64,000 nucleotides of DNA from Zoroaster sp. YZ-2022 (Eukaryota; Echinodermata; Asteroidea; Forcipulatida; Zoroasteridae). Every line of letters begins with the position of its first letter. Position 1 is the first letter of the stretch. The stretch spans positions 96,064,809-96,128,808 of the forward strand of contig CM055816.1 of the NCBI GenBank assembly GCA_029582265.1. Reading direction: 5' to 3'. This document shows positions 43,285 through 55,913 of this stretch, piece after piece. The translations under genes were made by a program, and so were the position numbers. The notes beneath the pieces are model-generated. The model ran no database searches. It saw nothing but the letters and a program-made list of their open reading frames with translations, and was not told the origin of the DNA.

Positions 43285-43738
43285 AGTATGAAATGAATAC
43301 AGAGAGGATTTGTAACTGGTTTAAGTATGACCTAGGGCTTAGGAAAATAAATAAGTCAGATAAGATACATTTTTTTCTTTCCTTTTTTTTTCACAAGAAC
43401 AGACCAATAATTTATTTCAACTGCAACTCCAAAAGGAATGATAAAATAGAACAAATAAAAGAACAAATAAATATATGCACAAAACATGTTTTAAATTACA
43501 TAAAAAGGGATGTTTCATTTGTAGGTTCATAGTATGAAATGAATACAGAGAGGATTTGTAACTGGTTTAAGTATGACCTAGGGCTTAGGAAAATAAATAA
43601 GTCAGATAACATACATTTTTTTCTTTCCTTTTTTTTCACAAGAACAGACCAATAATTTATTTCAACTGCAACTCCAAAAGGAATGACAAAATAGAACAAA
43701 TAAATATATGCACAAAACATGTTTTAAATTACATAAAT
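43261..43738. repeat. 246-bp tandem duplication spanning the ATPase start
   Basis: GGGATGTTTCATTTG(C/T)AGGTTCATAG... starts at 43261 and again at 43507 and stays nearly identical to ACATGTTTTAAATTACATAAA. The second unit lacks 12 bp (one AAAAGAACAAAT copy) and has few substitutions, so the duplication is recent relative to the other decay. Confidence 0.9.
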
Positions 43739-46700
43739 TTGGATTGAGTAGCTTCATTCAACTAAATTGTTTTCAGTGTTTAGAAACATGTCCCGTACAA
43801 AGTGTTAACTTTATTGATTTATTTGTTATTATTATTATTATTATTTTTTTTTTTTAAATTATTTAATTATTATTTTGTTTTTTGGAAAGGAAGATTAATC
43901 ATTTGAGATTTTAACCAAGTAGTTGATAAACATTCACCAGGCTCAGTTAACTATCAACTCCAGGTAATGTTTTTTCTTTCTTGAATATGTCGGTTGAATT
44001 GAACTCTTATAAATCAAGAGGAATGGTTGACACACCGTCGTGGGCTACCTTACGTTTGGGGTACAGGTAGGTGAATGCAGTTTTCTGCTGCTCGTAGGTG
44101 TACATGTTGTATCGTGCATGCGGAAACCTCTGTTTATACCACCATCCCCACGCCGAGTCTCCAACACTTGCATGTTCTTCTTTTTCGTGATGTCGTTTGT
44201 TCAGTCCTTTGCAGCTGATCTTATCGGTGTTACCAAAGCAGTAATACGTCTTGCTGCAGAGAGCGATGATGCCGTCTCCCTCCCACTCAACCTTGAATAA
44301 GCCAGGGGTGCGTCGATCATAGGCTTTTTGCTCATCTGTAGCATCACTGGGAAACCAGAGATGTTTCTCCATCTGGTAAATTGCTTGCATTTCTGGTTTT
44401 ACGATGTCGTCTAGTGTTTCCGCAGAGATGGCGAGGTATGTCGAGTCAGTATCCATTTGACAAAGTTGGAAGTCTGACCGATCAATGAACTTCAACAAAA
44501 AGTCAAAGTAAAACTGCAGCATCCTCAGCTTAGCGTATTGGTATACAAAAAATCCTATTTGCATGGGTAGGTTTAGCCGGATGCTCTTCTTTGTCATGTC
44601 GACCTCGTACATGTCATCGCCGATCGTGTGAAGGGCGCGGAAGTTTGAGTCATTTACCAACCGTGAAGCCCCGGTGTCATGGCAAACTCGGACGTTGGCG
44701 TGACGCTCCTGATTCGTCACCGTCTTCCCATATGCAGAGTTGCCGAGCAGCTTCATGGTATCCGCTATTATAGACTTACTCGAATCACTATCCCCAGCCC
44801 GTCTGGCATCGCTGACAGCGTTTCCAAAAGCCTCGAAGCACTTGCTGGGGCGATACTCGATGTCTTCGTACACATGGTCGAGTATTAAACCATGCTGAAG
44901 GTACCATCTCAGAAGGGGTGTAGCAAGCATGATTCGGGAGCCAAACATGCTCCCAATCAGGCTTCGACGAGGAGTTTTCATCAGATCCTCTCGTTCGGCA
45001 AATTCCCGCATGTGTTCACCGATGCCATCTCGGCTTATATTAATGTTCGTGAAGATAGGCGGCATGTCACTGAAGTGCTCCTCCAATTGGGCCGGTACCC
45101 GAATGTCACATTCTACAAGTCCGAACATCGACTGATCAAGAACGGCCTTTGCTATCTCGTCTTGTGTCATGGTCTTCTGGCGATGATGGGGTAGGCGTAC
45201 GGGCGCTAGGTACGCCAGCAGGGCAGGATTCCTCTTTTGTGCTTCATACTAATCACACTCCCACATTTCAACCAGATGATAGCCTTGGTTAATTATGTAG
45301 GCGGAAGTCTCCTTTGTCTGGGCCAGAAGATCTTTGTTTGGCATCTGTCTGACCAGATTAAAGTCTTTCGTGTTGAGGGGACAGCGATGCCCATGCCAAA
45401 AACAACCATGGAACTGGAAGACTGTTTGTGACTCTATGTTGTATCCGTCTACGGGAATTTTTCGTGGGCCGATGCGGTATTCGGTGTCGTTAAATCCGTG
45501 GCGGATGTGCACACCCCTGACTCGAGACTCCCATTCCAACCACTCTGCTGCCATCACTCCTCGTCGCAGACCGATTTGAGGTTTGAAGTCGTTTCCGGAT
45601 TTTCTTCTTACGAATACTCCAGACGGCATATCTTGCATCAGGGAACAGAAGTACAGGGCGTTTGCGTCGAACCCAACAATCTTTTGGCAAGGTTTGGGTC
45701 CACCGCGGATGACAGTCTTCTGTCGCTCATGGTAGCGGTGAAAAACAATGGAGGGACCACCCACAATGTTGTTCTTTAGGGTGTAGTACACATCCTTGTT
45801 ATTCTCGTCGAAGAGAGAAAAATAGACTTCATGTGGGAGCGCCAGGAACATGTACTGTAGAGAAAGCCCTGGCACGGAGATAGCTGATTTGAACATGTCC
45901 ATTCCCTTGTCTTGGTAGAAATTGAACATTTTCTGGATGGCCTCGAGAAATGGGACAATGTCGCGGTTGTTGTACCATACCAGAAAATCCCTTATGGTGC
46001 TCATCTCAAGGTCTTCCCATATTTGACGACAAGCATGGTAGTCGGCCTGGCTGATGTTTCCGCCCTTAAGTTTACTGTAAAAGTCTCCGTGAGGAGGTAG
46101 TTCTGTGGCGTTCAGTTTGTCTAGGTCGTCCATCCACTCGTATGGGAAACACCATTTTTCTTCACAGCAGTCATAGGCCTTCAAGAATTTGGCGTAGCTG
46201 CAGCCGGGTGCCAAGTAGTTCGTGATGTCAAGGAATTTAAGTCTTGTCGTCTTGACGGCCATGTAGGTTCCTGTCCTTTTGATAATGAAGTCGATGGGAT
46301 CCGTGCGCTGTAACTCTGAGTATAAGTATCGTTTGACGAGGTTGAAATCGTAAGAACCTGAGTTGAAGCCAAGAACTGGCAATTCCATCAGAAACCTGTC
46401 CAGTTCTTCTTTCAGCTTTTCCAGGTTTTTTTTCTTGTGGGTTGCTTCTTCTGTAGCTTCCGCATCATGGTCGTTTTCTGCTATGGTGTGTCCGTCGTTT
46501 TCACTATGAATCAGGTCGTCGATTTACTGGAACACCCCCTCAAACTTTTCCAGCAGGCATATGTAGGCGGACTCACTGATCTGCTGGAGGTAGTCCACCA
46601 TCTCTGAAACTAGGGTATTGGAGTTTCCTTGTGTCACGAAGCATCGGGGAGCTTCGAAGTCTGGGACATTGCTTGCAACACTGACGCTCAAAGATACGTG

Positions 46701-48401
46701 CTGACGTTCCCAGTGCAGCTTGTCTGCCTTGGGCTGGTTTTCTCGGGGTACAGGCTGAAAGTAGCTCTCAAAGTCAAATGTTGCTCGGTATGGGTAGTAC
46801 CGATTATCTTTGTTCACCTCGATCCCTTCATCGGCCAACCTGTCGAATACAGTGCGGGGTATGTGATAGGCACCACCGGGAAATTGGTGCTTTACATTCG
46901 TATCGCAGGTGACTTCGTGTCGATGCAGATCATTTGACCGGGTGAATGCAGTGTTACACTTTGTGCAGGTGTAACACCGGCTGTACTTTTTCCGGTCCTG
47001 GACGTAAGAAAAGTGTCGGCCACATAAGTTGAGGGTCAGGGTGCTATTGTAGCGACGGTGACTCCGTCTTTCCAATTCTGCGAAGATATGGCGATGTGGT
47101 TCGTCGTGCTGTTCTGCTCCGACCGGATCTCCATCTTGTTCCTCGTCAATCTCCGCAGGGATGAGTGAATAGACTTGTATGTTGACCTTGAATATTTTCT
47201 CCAGCTGAGATAGGTCGTCTAGTGTCACCCCGGCAATATGTTGCCTACATGTGTCACGCTTATACTCTTCGATCAGGGTTTGGGTTGGCCTTTCCAAGGC
47301 TCAGATGTCGGCCCCTTGGTGCAACGCTAGGCATCAGAAAAAACAATGCTTGTCGTTGAACCGCTGACCATCTCTGTAATTTCCCACGAGGCTGACAAGT
47401 CCTTCGTTGTTTTTGACAAAGGCAGGAAGATCTTCTGTTGGCGCACCAATTGGAAATGCCCTAAGCTTGTTGACGTACACCGTCATGTTGGTGACGTGGG
47501 CAACGAACGGTCCATTTCGTGTCCGGTCGCTGCAGCATACTAAAATGAAGCACATCAGCTTCCTGGACTTGCCTAACTAGGTGGTCGAGATCCTCTTGGG
47601 ATGATATAAACGCAGGCGACGGGAAAAGGCGGGCGTTGTTGTGACCTGCATGGAAGTACCTTAATGATCCCGTCTCGGTATGTCTCAACACAACACCGAA
47701 GGAGAGGTTCACCTTCACCCGGCATCGGAGGCGTTGAAAAAAAACAACGCAAAGGCATCTTCAACGGTGAAACCACGAAGGCCAAGCATTCGGAAATTGT
47801 ATATATCCTGAATTGAGCGGCCGGTTGAATGATGAGTTCGTATGCATGACCAGTTGGTCTGCAGCCTCCTCATCATCAAGTACTACTTCATCAAACAAAT
47901 CCGGGTCCTCATGAAGGTCATCCGGTTGATCTGGGGGCTGTTGTGAGCGATTTGGGGATAGGGGTTGTGCGTGTGGTGTCGACGGGGCTTCCACAGGTGG
48001 TGGTACATGTGGCGTTGGTATTGGAAGAGGTGCATCTATAGTTGATGGTCGCTCCAGTTTATCTTTAATGCTGGGGCAGTATTTGTTACGATGCCTCCTC
48101 ATTGTGGATCTTCTGGTGAACGACTTCCCACAGGCTGGGCAAGAGGGCCGCTTCACTTTACAATTTCCCTTTACCTTGGGAATTCGCTTCTTCACTAATT
48201 GTCCTCTCTTGTCGGACGAACCTGACGGATGATTTTTCCTATGTCTATTTAGACTGTCCATTCGACTGAAGGATTTTCACAGGTTGAACAGGACAAAGCT
48301 TTTTTGTTTTGTGTATCTTTTCATGCCGCTTTAGGTTGTCGGTGCGCGTGAATGTTTTTTCAGTGTGAACACTGGAAAAGATTATTGGTGGAAACATCAT
48401 T

Positions 48402-48522
48402 CTGCAAGAAAAAATAAATAAAAATAGTCAAAAATACTACCGGGCCTTGTATAAAACATTTTTGATAATTTAAGTTTTACAAAAGATCATTCAAATTTTA
48501 AATTCGTCTCAGTTCCACTCAC
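48402..48522 (-). other. GT-AG intron in the polymerase gene
   Basis: On the minus strand the exon ends CCAATG|GTGAGTGG and the next begins after TTTTTTCTTGCAG. Both sites are near consensus and the length is 121 bp. The intron separates the EDVPASPPRVA repeat exon from the first zinc finger. Confidence 0.55.
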
Positions 48523-48551
48523 CATTGGAACTCGAGGTCGTGCTGTCAATT

Positions 48552-48748
48552 CTTCAGCCACACGGGGAGAAGACGCTGGTACGTCTTCAGCTACACGGGG
48601 AGGAGACGCTGGTACATCTTCAGCTACACGGGGAGGAGACGCTGGTACATCTTCAGCTACACGGGGAGGAGACGATGGTACATCTTCAGCTACACGGGAG
48701 GAGACGCTGGTACATCTTCAGCTACACGGGGAGGAGACGCTGGTACGT
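48552..48748 (-). repeat. 33-bp coding VNTR, six units, in the polymerase N-terminal exon
   Basis: Six units of CTTCAGCTACACGGGGAGGAGACGCTGGTACAT read on the minus strand as EDVPASPPRVA. The fifth unit has GGG in place of GGGG (32 bp) and so shifts the frame. Plus-strand translation also stays open, which is a by-product of the repeat. Confidence 0.85.
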
Positions 48749-48790
48749 CTTCAGGAGAATCTTCGTCAATGGGGGAAATGTCAGCTGAGT

Positions 48791-51757
48791 CTCAGCTACG
48801 AAGCAAGCATTTTTTTAAACTAGAGATTAAAAAATACCTAGAGTTGACAAGGTTTACATTATTAAAGTTATGAGTGATTATATTTAAAATAAATTATTTT
48901 AATTTTAAACATGAAAAAAGCCTACTGCAAGTTAAATGAAAACAAAGTACCCGATGCCACTATTTTTGTTTGGGTTACATGATGTAAACCATATTGCACG
49001 CACACACCGTGTGGAGTCCATAATGTGCAACAGCGGATTTACCCTTTTCATAATAGTATGTACAAGCTGCTGAGACATGAAAACGTTAAAGCACATCGTG
49101 TTGTTAGAGAAACTAACGATGTTTTTACATCGTCGTACAATTTTATTTCTTTGTATTATCGGAATGAAATTAACACGTAAGTGATCAGTATTAATTACCC
49201 TTTCTATCAGTATAAAACACTACAACTATTAATGATTTTTATCTGTCAAACTTACCCAGGAAAAAGCCGACAAACACAAGTTACTGCTGATCTGTGTCGG
49301 TTAACTTCGTGACAATTTTGTGTAGTATCCTATGGGATATGCTAGAAGAATGTCTTAAAAGACGAGGGAAACGTTACTCCAATTAAAATAGTTGTCTCAT
49401 CAGAAGAAAGGTTATGAAATAAGGTTTATTTTTACCCAAACAACATTTTCTATAACTTAGGGGGTCTGGAGATACTGCGTCAAAAAGCCCACCAGGCCGT
49501 CAGAAAGTAACCGAAGTTGTAGCTTTCACACACAATTACGGCTAAGGCATCAGTAAATAAATTTAAAAAAATGACGGACTTTAACTTTCTTTATTAATAA
49601 TAAAAAATTTAAAATAGGAAAGAAAATGAGTTACAGTTCATTTAAATGCAAACAACAAATTTATGCGACACGGGGAATTGGAGTTACAAGGAAAAAAGCG
49701 TGAAAATCTGGTTGTTTTTCCATACGTACTACACGCATTCTGTGGTCGACCTGGACGTTTTGTCCATTCATGGTTCAACTTGACCTCAAAAATTCATATA
49801 TTTCGGGCACATACCCGAACACCTAACAATTAGCTAACCAGACTAGGGGAATGATCGCTATCTATAATACACTATCGTATGTGCTTCCAGCACTCTTCGG
49901 GTTATCGTACATTTATAAAACCGCATATTCTAGACAACTTCGATTTACAACTCAAGGCAAAACACCGTTAATTAACAATAAGTACAGCCCAACAACTCAC
50001 CAGTTAGTGCAGCAACCCTCCTTATACATACCAGGACCCCTTTCTTCGTCTGAAGTTACTTTAGGTGTTCATAATATCACTTTTATTTCGCACAATGTCA
50101 ATCTAAATATATCACCGTCTGCGGCTAAGACGTCAAGAGACGGTTTTCCCACACTTTCTCTCAGCAGGGCGCTTCACTCTAATAATTACAACGTAACTAA
50201 AACTAAGACTTTGACGTTAAATAAACCTTGATTGTACCATCCTGCGTCACATAAATAAATACAAAGTAAAATAACACTTACCGATGACAACTGTCGTTCA
50301 GGAACACTAATTACGCCACCAATTGTTGATTTGACACTCATGCAATAGAGCACTACATTCTTTATTAATCACACACCAGTTGACTGTTCCTGATCCTCCG
50401 TGGTCATGTGACAGTCAATTACATTCATGTCAAAATGTAAACAATAAACTGCGCCCTCAAGGGCCAACCTGAATTCAGTTTTACCAATCACCACATTACG
50501 ATACATATTGTATTGGTCAATAATGGACATGAACGAAGTCAGAAGACCACACAGGATACAGTGGCGTAACTAGGATCAACATTTCAGGGGAGCACTAGGG
50601 GTGTCAACTCAATTGTCAAATATTTTTAATTGGAAAAAACTTCAGCTTCATTAATGGTAATTTGAATTATTAGTTTTAATTAAAATTGAGTCCACTGCCA
50701 TAATTGCCATTATGCACTCCATAAACATGTTAACATTTTTGAACTTACAAAAGACGATAAACACTTTAAGGCCAAAAAGGAAAAACATAAAACGTACAGT
50801 CTGAAATCTATGGCCCTGATAAGTTAATCACGACAAAATTCATATTTGACACTTCTATCAGTTGCCATTTGTATCCCATGGTTTTGGACTATTCTTAAGT
50901 GTGAATACAAAAGTACATGCATTGACAAAGTCACGCACGTTTTTCATATTTATTGCCAAATGATGACTATATAACTGCGTAATTTTTTATTTGTAACGTT
51001 AAACATTGAAAATTTGTTTTTCTCCCAAAATTAATGTTTTTCAGGGGTATCTCAGGGTGATTGGTACCTGCAGTGTAACAAGTTCACATTTCGAGTATAT
51101 GTTGCACCCTACACGCAGATTTGCCATATGATAAACTACAGTGTTGTGTAATTGGTAATTTGTTTTGGACAACCTTTAAAAAGGTAGAAATTAAATAATT
51201 TGCTGGGACGCACTGGAATGCTTAACGAAACAAAAATTGCACAGTATGAAAACCTTGACCCCGGTAAGTTAATCACCACAAAATAAATACTCCCCACGGG
51301 TATCTTTTACAACTGAAAAAGAAGACAAACTAATCCACAAGGTGGTGTTTTAAGAGATGTCTTGTGTTCAGCGGTTCAGTGCAACCCAACTGGGTATGCT
51401 TGCAATAATGCACTTACAAATATAATTGTCACATCCCCCACCACTACCTACAAGTGACGTTTGAAACGTCCACTCTCCCCAACAAAAATAAAATCAATAC
51501 CGGTATGTAGCTGAATTTGCTTGTAATTATTGACTATTATTTACAAGCGCTTTTACAAAGTTTTAGGAATTTAAAACACCTGAAATGTATAGAAAATTTC
51601 TACGTAAGTAAGTTGGATTTTAAAACAAATATTTTTTCTTAACTTTTGAGTCCCTCGTCGGGAGGTAGGCCTACACGACATTTTTTTAAATTTTAGGCCT
51701 AAGTTATTATTTTTTTTGGGGGGGGGATTAAATTTAAGCTTTCTATGAGGAGAGTAT
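48791..51757. other. non-coding stretch right of the Polinton
   Basis: Mostly AT-rich. It should contain the Polinton right terminus, but I could not match any part to the left arm. A 126-residue plus-strand frame (49851-50231) starts with a hydrophobic YVLPALFGLSYIY segment but has no family resemblance or supporting context, so I do not call it a gene. Confidence 0.4.
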
Positions 51758-52653
51758 TTACAAACGTGATAAAATAATCTCTCTTGAATTTTGTTGGTCC
51801 TGAAAAGGACCGTTTGTTTTGTTTTGAAGTGTGATGGGGAACCTAGTAGCCTGATGCTTGACCCTGCCTCTCCACGACTTTCGGGATAACTTTATGAAGG
51901 TGTGACATATATGTGACCTGCATTTTGCCACTGTTACTTTGGTTCTCCAAAATTCCTCGATGCCATCTATGAGCTGCTGTTGGGTCATAGGCTTAATTTT
52001 TTTTCCCGGAGGAAGTGTTTCAGCTCCGCCCACAAATTTTCAATTGGGTTCATGTCTGGACTTTCAGGGGGAGTTTTCCAACAATGAATGTCAAGGGCGA
52101 CCATCTCTCTTTGTGCTCTGCCACTGGTATGTTTCGGGTCATTATCGTGTTGAAAACGACAGCCATTGGGGAAAACTCGTGTTATGAATGGGTGAGTAAA
52201 ACTGGCCGTCCATTATTCCTCCAAATATCAGCACTTGGGTTGCTCCTCGCTTAGATATCCCACTCCATACATGGACCTTACACGGATGCTTGGGTTTACC
52301 CCGAAGAGTTCTTGGCTGTCCCCGTTTCCTGAAAGAACGCTTGAGATGTCTTTGAATTTCGACAGAGCACTCGTCAGTCCAAATGACATCATCGAAGGTT
52401 TCGCCTCTCTCTAAGCAACCTTGGGCGAATTCTAGACGCTTCGGGCGATTAGCATCCCTGATTAGCTGACAGTATCGCATCCCTGACCGTTCCCACCCTG
52501 ATATCGAAAGAAATTCTCTTGTTTCATTCAGGATAATGGTTTGCAGCTCCTCTGCATTCAGCTCGTTGTTGGCGGTCAAGAATCTGAATTGCAGCAGTAC
52601 ACTTTGATTTTCTTCCAGATCTCGACCGATCTACTATACTCCTGTCCCGCCTG
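51758..52653 (-). pseudogene. Tc1/mariner transposase, C-terminal part
   Basis: Reading on the minus strand from the Harbinger insertion: RDRSIVDRSRSGRKSK (end of the paired-like DNA-binding region), then after a frameshift near 52565 WTDECSVEIQRH (first catalytic Asp), KVHVWSGISKRGAT, then in other frames HDNDPKHTS (second Asp) and SPDMNPIENLWAELKHFLR (Glu). These are the DD34E blocks of Tc1/mariner enzymes, which cut and paste at TA. At least three frameshifts make it inactive. The N-terminal part lies 6.1 kb away at 58763-58907. Confidence 0.8.
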
Positions 52654-53658
52654 CGGTCGATTTCACGAATCTCATCGTAACTTACAAAGTTTACGATGTA
52701 TCGCAGCACTACGATGCATCGCAGCTGCGACGTATCTTGTGAACCATTTCACGAAATGCATCGCAAGGGCAATGCATTCAAAATACAGCTTGAATTTGTT
52801 AAAGCTTGTGAACGAGGATCACCTTTCCGAAGCGCGACTGTTTCATGTAAAGTTTGTTATTTATTAATAAAACGGCCGTATGTAGCACATTCAACATGGC
52901 TGAAAATAACGCGGACGCGCACAGAAAGTGGCCGTGGATGGGTGTCGTCTGCTAGATATCTTGTAACTAAGACACATTAATGGTAAGTGAGTTTGAATTA
53001 ACGTAGACCTAAGTTGATAAAATTTAATTCTGTCAGTCACAAAGTGTTAGGCATAACGTTATTGAATTATCCAAACTTGTTTCAGTCTGCCAGTCATTAG
53101 TTACACGTAGCGCACACTGTCGACGTATGTACATAACAGTATTGTTACAATACATGTATCTAAGACTTTATAACTTAAGCCAAGGGGTATAGTTCTTACT
53201 TAAATACTAACGTTAGTACTATTAACGTTAGTATTACTAACGTTAAGCTTTTGGTTTACAACTATTGTTAGTTGTCACCGTCAGATCATAGAGCAAAGAA
53301 CCGTTGGACAGTCATGACCATAATGATGGATTGATGATGAAGGCCTAAAGATCTACAATTTGTATCTGATTCCGAGTTGTTTTCTTATTTTTCTGACCAA
53401 GAACTGTATACAAACATAACGTACAAAAACTAAAATCTGAAGGTAGATCAAATTTCATAACTTATTCTACAAACTGTACATAGCAGTGTGTTGTGAAAAT
53501 TGTAAATTAATTTCTGCAATTTTCTCCTACACATTCAAAAGCTTTCAAAGAATATGTTGGAAAATATTAAACACCTTTAATTTGCGCAGCCGACTGTCAG
53601 GAGTTTGGATTGTTCTAGTACACAAATAAATATTTTAAATACACATATAGGCTTAGTC

Positions 53659-54964
53659 ATGGCCAAAGTTACTGATCGTTCGGCCAACTGGTCATTCGAA
53701 GAAGTAAAGATCTTAAGTGAATTCGTGAGAGAAAACACAGCCAGACTATTTGGTACACGTCATAAGGCAACTGTAGCTGTAGATAAGATGAAGACGACTT
53801 TTTCGAAGAAGTCAGCTGATGTACTGAAAGAGTGTTGGAGGGCAGAAGATACGAAAGAAGTGGCAGAGATATATCCAGCAATGCCAGAGCCTATCACCGT
53901 GACTGTCAAAAAACAGGTAAGTTACTTCATGAGGAACACATGTACGTTGGACAAAATGTATTACTTATACAAAGAAATTGTTTTATTGACAATGGATATA
54001 CAAATATTTATATATGCCACTAGAACAAAATTATGCCACTAGAACAAAATAAAGTATTAGTAAATACAAAATATTTATTTTAAATTTGCCCCATAAAACA
54101 AAAAAATTCAAAAATAAATTTTAAACAAATATAAATTCAATAAATTATGTATAGTTATTTTCTTGTTTTAGGAGGGGGTGCTAAACCAGCAGTCAACAGG
54201 ACATATGAAACTGTTCTGGAGGCACTTGCACCAGTTGCTAAAGATGGGATTCTTGATCAACAAGAGGGGGAGACCTACCCAGAAGTGTCCGTCATGTTGG
54301 ATAGAGTAGCACAAGGTAATTATTATTTTTTTTTAAATGCTGATACCATAATGAGGGTATACATTTGAAAAAGTATCATGGTTTAATTAATAAAGTGTAT
54401 TATTATAAAATCTGAACAGTGCATCCAGTCATTTGTACAATGTATACCAGATACATTGCCGATCTTACTTTGATTTATTTATTTTTTAATTACTATTTTT
54501 CTAGGATCACCAAAGTTATGAATATCACATTTATTATTTGTGAGCTACATGTATCAGGCTTAACACAAATTCTACCATAGGTTGTTAGTGGCGCTGCAAT
54601 CATTGCTTTTGGTTAATTTTTTTTAAATTTTTAGCCCAAACAGCACAGAATTTGTATCTTTAACTTGAAGAATCACATAACTAGTTATTTTATTTTGACA
54701 GCCATCACATCCATTGATGATGATGATGAAAACATGGGGGAGGATGAGGCAGTGCAGGAGGATGATACGGTGGAGATACATGAAGAATCACCCATACACC
54801 ACAAGAAAACAAAACATCTGACCATCATTGAGATCGAGAGAGAGCGCCTACTTGTAGATCGAGAACGTTTACAAGTACAGAAGGAACAGTTGGAGGTGTC
54901 AAGGAACATGAATGAATTCTTGAAGGAAATAAGCCACACCTTTCAAGTCTTCCTCGCACTCTAG
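53659..54964 (+). CDS. Harbinger Myb/SANT-like DNA-binding partner protein, three exons
   Basis: Exon 1 (53659-53916) starts MAKVTDRSANWSFEEVKILS, the first helix of the trihelix/Myb-like fold common in Harbinger partner proteins (NAIF1-like), and ends at a CAG|GTAAGT donor. Exon 2 (54172-54315) has the Gly-rich GGGAKPAVNRTYETVL linker in one frame. Exon 3 (54702-54964) has an acidic run, a KKTKHLTIIEIER segment and a coiled-coil ERERLLVDRERLQVQKEQL tail, ending at TAG. All four splice sites are near consensus. The second half of the Myb fold in exon 1 does not look canonical, so an indel is likely there. Harbinger elements need such a partner to bring the nuclease to DNA. Confidence 0.55.
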
Positions 54965-55913
54965 AAAAGAATGGCGCAGTAATTGTGGCTGAATCTTAAT
55001 ATAAATACATTCATTTAATGCACATCAACAGGGGTGGAAATTCACTTGAAATTAATGGTAGCCAGAAGGATCAGTAACAACTGAATGAAATAGCCATTGT
55101 TATTCCTTAGTTTTAGAAGCCCTTTGAAAGATCACTACACTTCAATGCATAGAGAGTAATTAAATTAAATCTGTTATTAGCGTTCATAATACCAATTCAC
55201 CCCTGTGGTTTAAAAAGTCAAAAATGCTCAACACCAATTTTTGATAACTACAGCTTACAAATAACGGTTTTATTTAATCACTTTTCATTTTAATTTCATA
55301 AATAAACATTTTTAAGAACTTTGTATTTTGAAATGTTAGTGTTTGTTGACAAATGTAAACTCAGAGTCAGGCTATATTATTTATTTGGTTTGACTTGACA
55401 CACACGAAAAGGATGTTTTTGGAAATCAATCTGCTAATTATCACCAGAAAACATTAACATGTGATGTGACCAATAATACTAAAAGTGAGAATAAAATAAG
55501 CATATTTCCATTTTGTGTTTTCATGCACAAATATTAAACTTTACGTTCTAGATTAATTTTTGTACAGTTTGTGTCTCTGTCCTTAATGGTATGCTTAAAA
55601 GTGCACTCAGTAGTTCACTCAGCATTATGTTGCTCTCACTTGCCCATACTTCTATTCCCCCAGCATATAACTGTTTATTATATTGTTCCACTAATCTACA
55701 AAAAAAAAAACACTCAAAGTCTACGGGGCAAGCTTAGTTTGACTGATAAAATCATTCAATTAAAATTATAGTATTGTTAATTTAAAAAATAAAATGGAAC
55801 AGTTTGAAATAAGTAAGAGTACTCTTTCCTTAATTCCACATTAGAATGAAAACAAAATCTAACTGCATTTTCACTATTTCCTTCTGAATGATTATAACAG
55901 TATAAGCTGAACT

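Larger units (their letters stand above)
33620..48790. mobile_element. Polinton (Maverick)/adintovirus-like element, decayed
   Basis: The defining set is present in typical order: retroviral-type integrase, protein-primed-type family B polymerase, FtsK/HerA-like packaging ATPase, adenain-like protease, double-jelly-roll major capsid protein, penton and a pVI/pX-like protein, all on the minus strand, plus two plus-strand accessory genes at the left. Terminal inverted repeats were not found by eye, so both boundaries are approximate. Nearly every core gene has lesions, so this copy is inactive. The left arm also occurs in copy A of the duplicated block. Confidence 0.85.
44007..48790 (-). pseudogene. 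Polinton DNA polymerase B (protein-primed type) with N-terminal zinc fingers
   Basis: Minus-strand motifs in order: zinc fingers with KTFTRTDNLKRHEKIH (about 48320), RMDSLNRHRKNH (48250) and CPACGKSFTRRSTMRRH (48130); the Polinton N-terminal block KVNLSFGVVLRH (47700); another finger CTKCNTAFTRSNDLHRH (46940); exonuclease FDFESYF (46790) and GFNSGSYDFNLV (46360); palm A GFDANALYF (45660), B KLLGNSAYGKT (44740), C MDTDSTYLAI (44440) and the KTYY thumb-side motif (44240). The upstream exon 48523-48785 encodes repeats of EDVPASPPRVA and joins through a GT-AG intron (48402-48522). Damage includes in-frame stops after HCFF (47334), after QGADI (about 47309), after GVFQ (46524) and after WECD (45249), plus frameshifts near 47515, 47720, 47770, 48270 and 48350. 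It would replicate the element. Confidence 0.85.

Noticed and set aside
45498..45779. Plus-strand frames over the polymerase region
   Set aside because: Overlapped by clear minus-strand polymerase motifs; antisense shadows.
48552..48748. A CRISPR array
   Set aside because: Tandem units without spacers in a eukaryotic setting; a coding VNTR explains it.
48525..48788. Plus-strand protein with HGEETLVHLQ repeats
   Set aside because: Shadow of the 33-bp repeat; the minus-strand EDVPASPPRVA reading fits the polymerase gene and has splice sites.
49851..50231. A 126-residue plus-strand gene
   Set aside because: ATG and length only; no domain, codon or splice support, and it lies in an AT-rich region.
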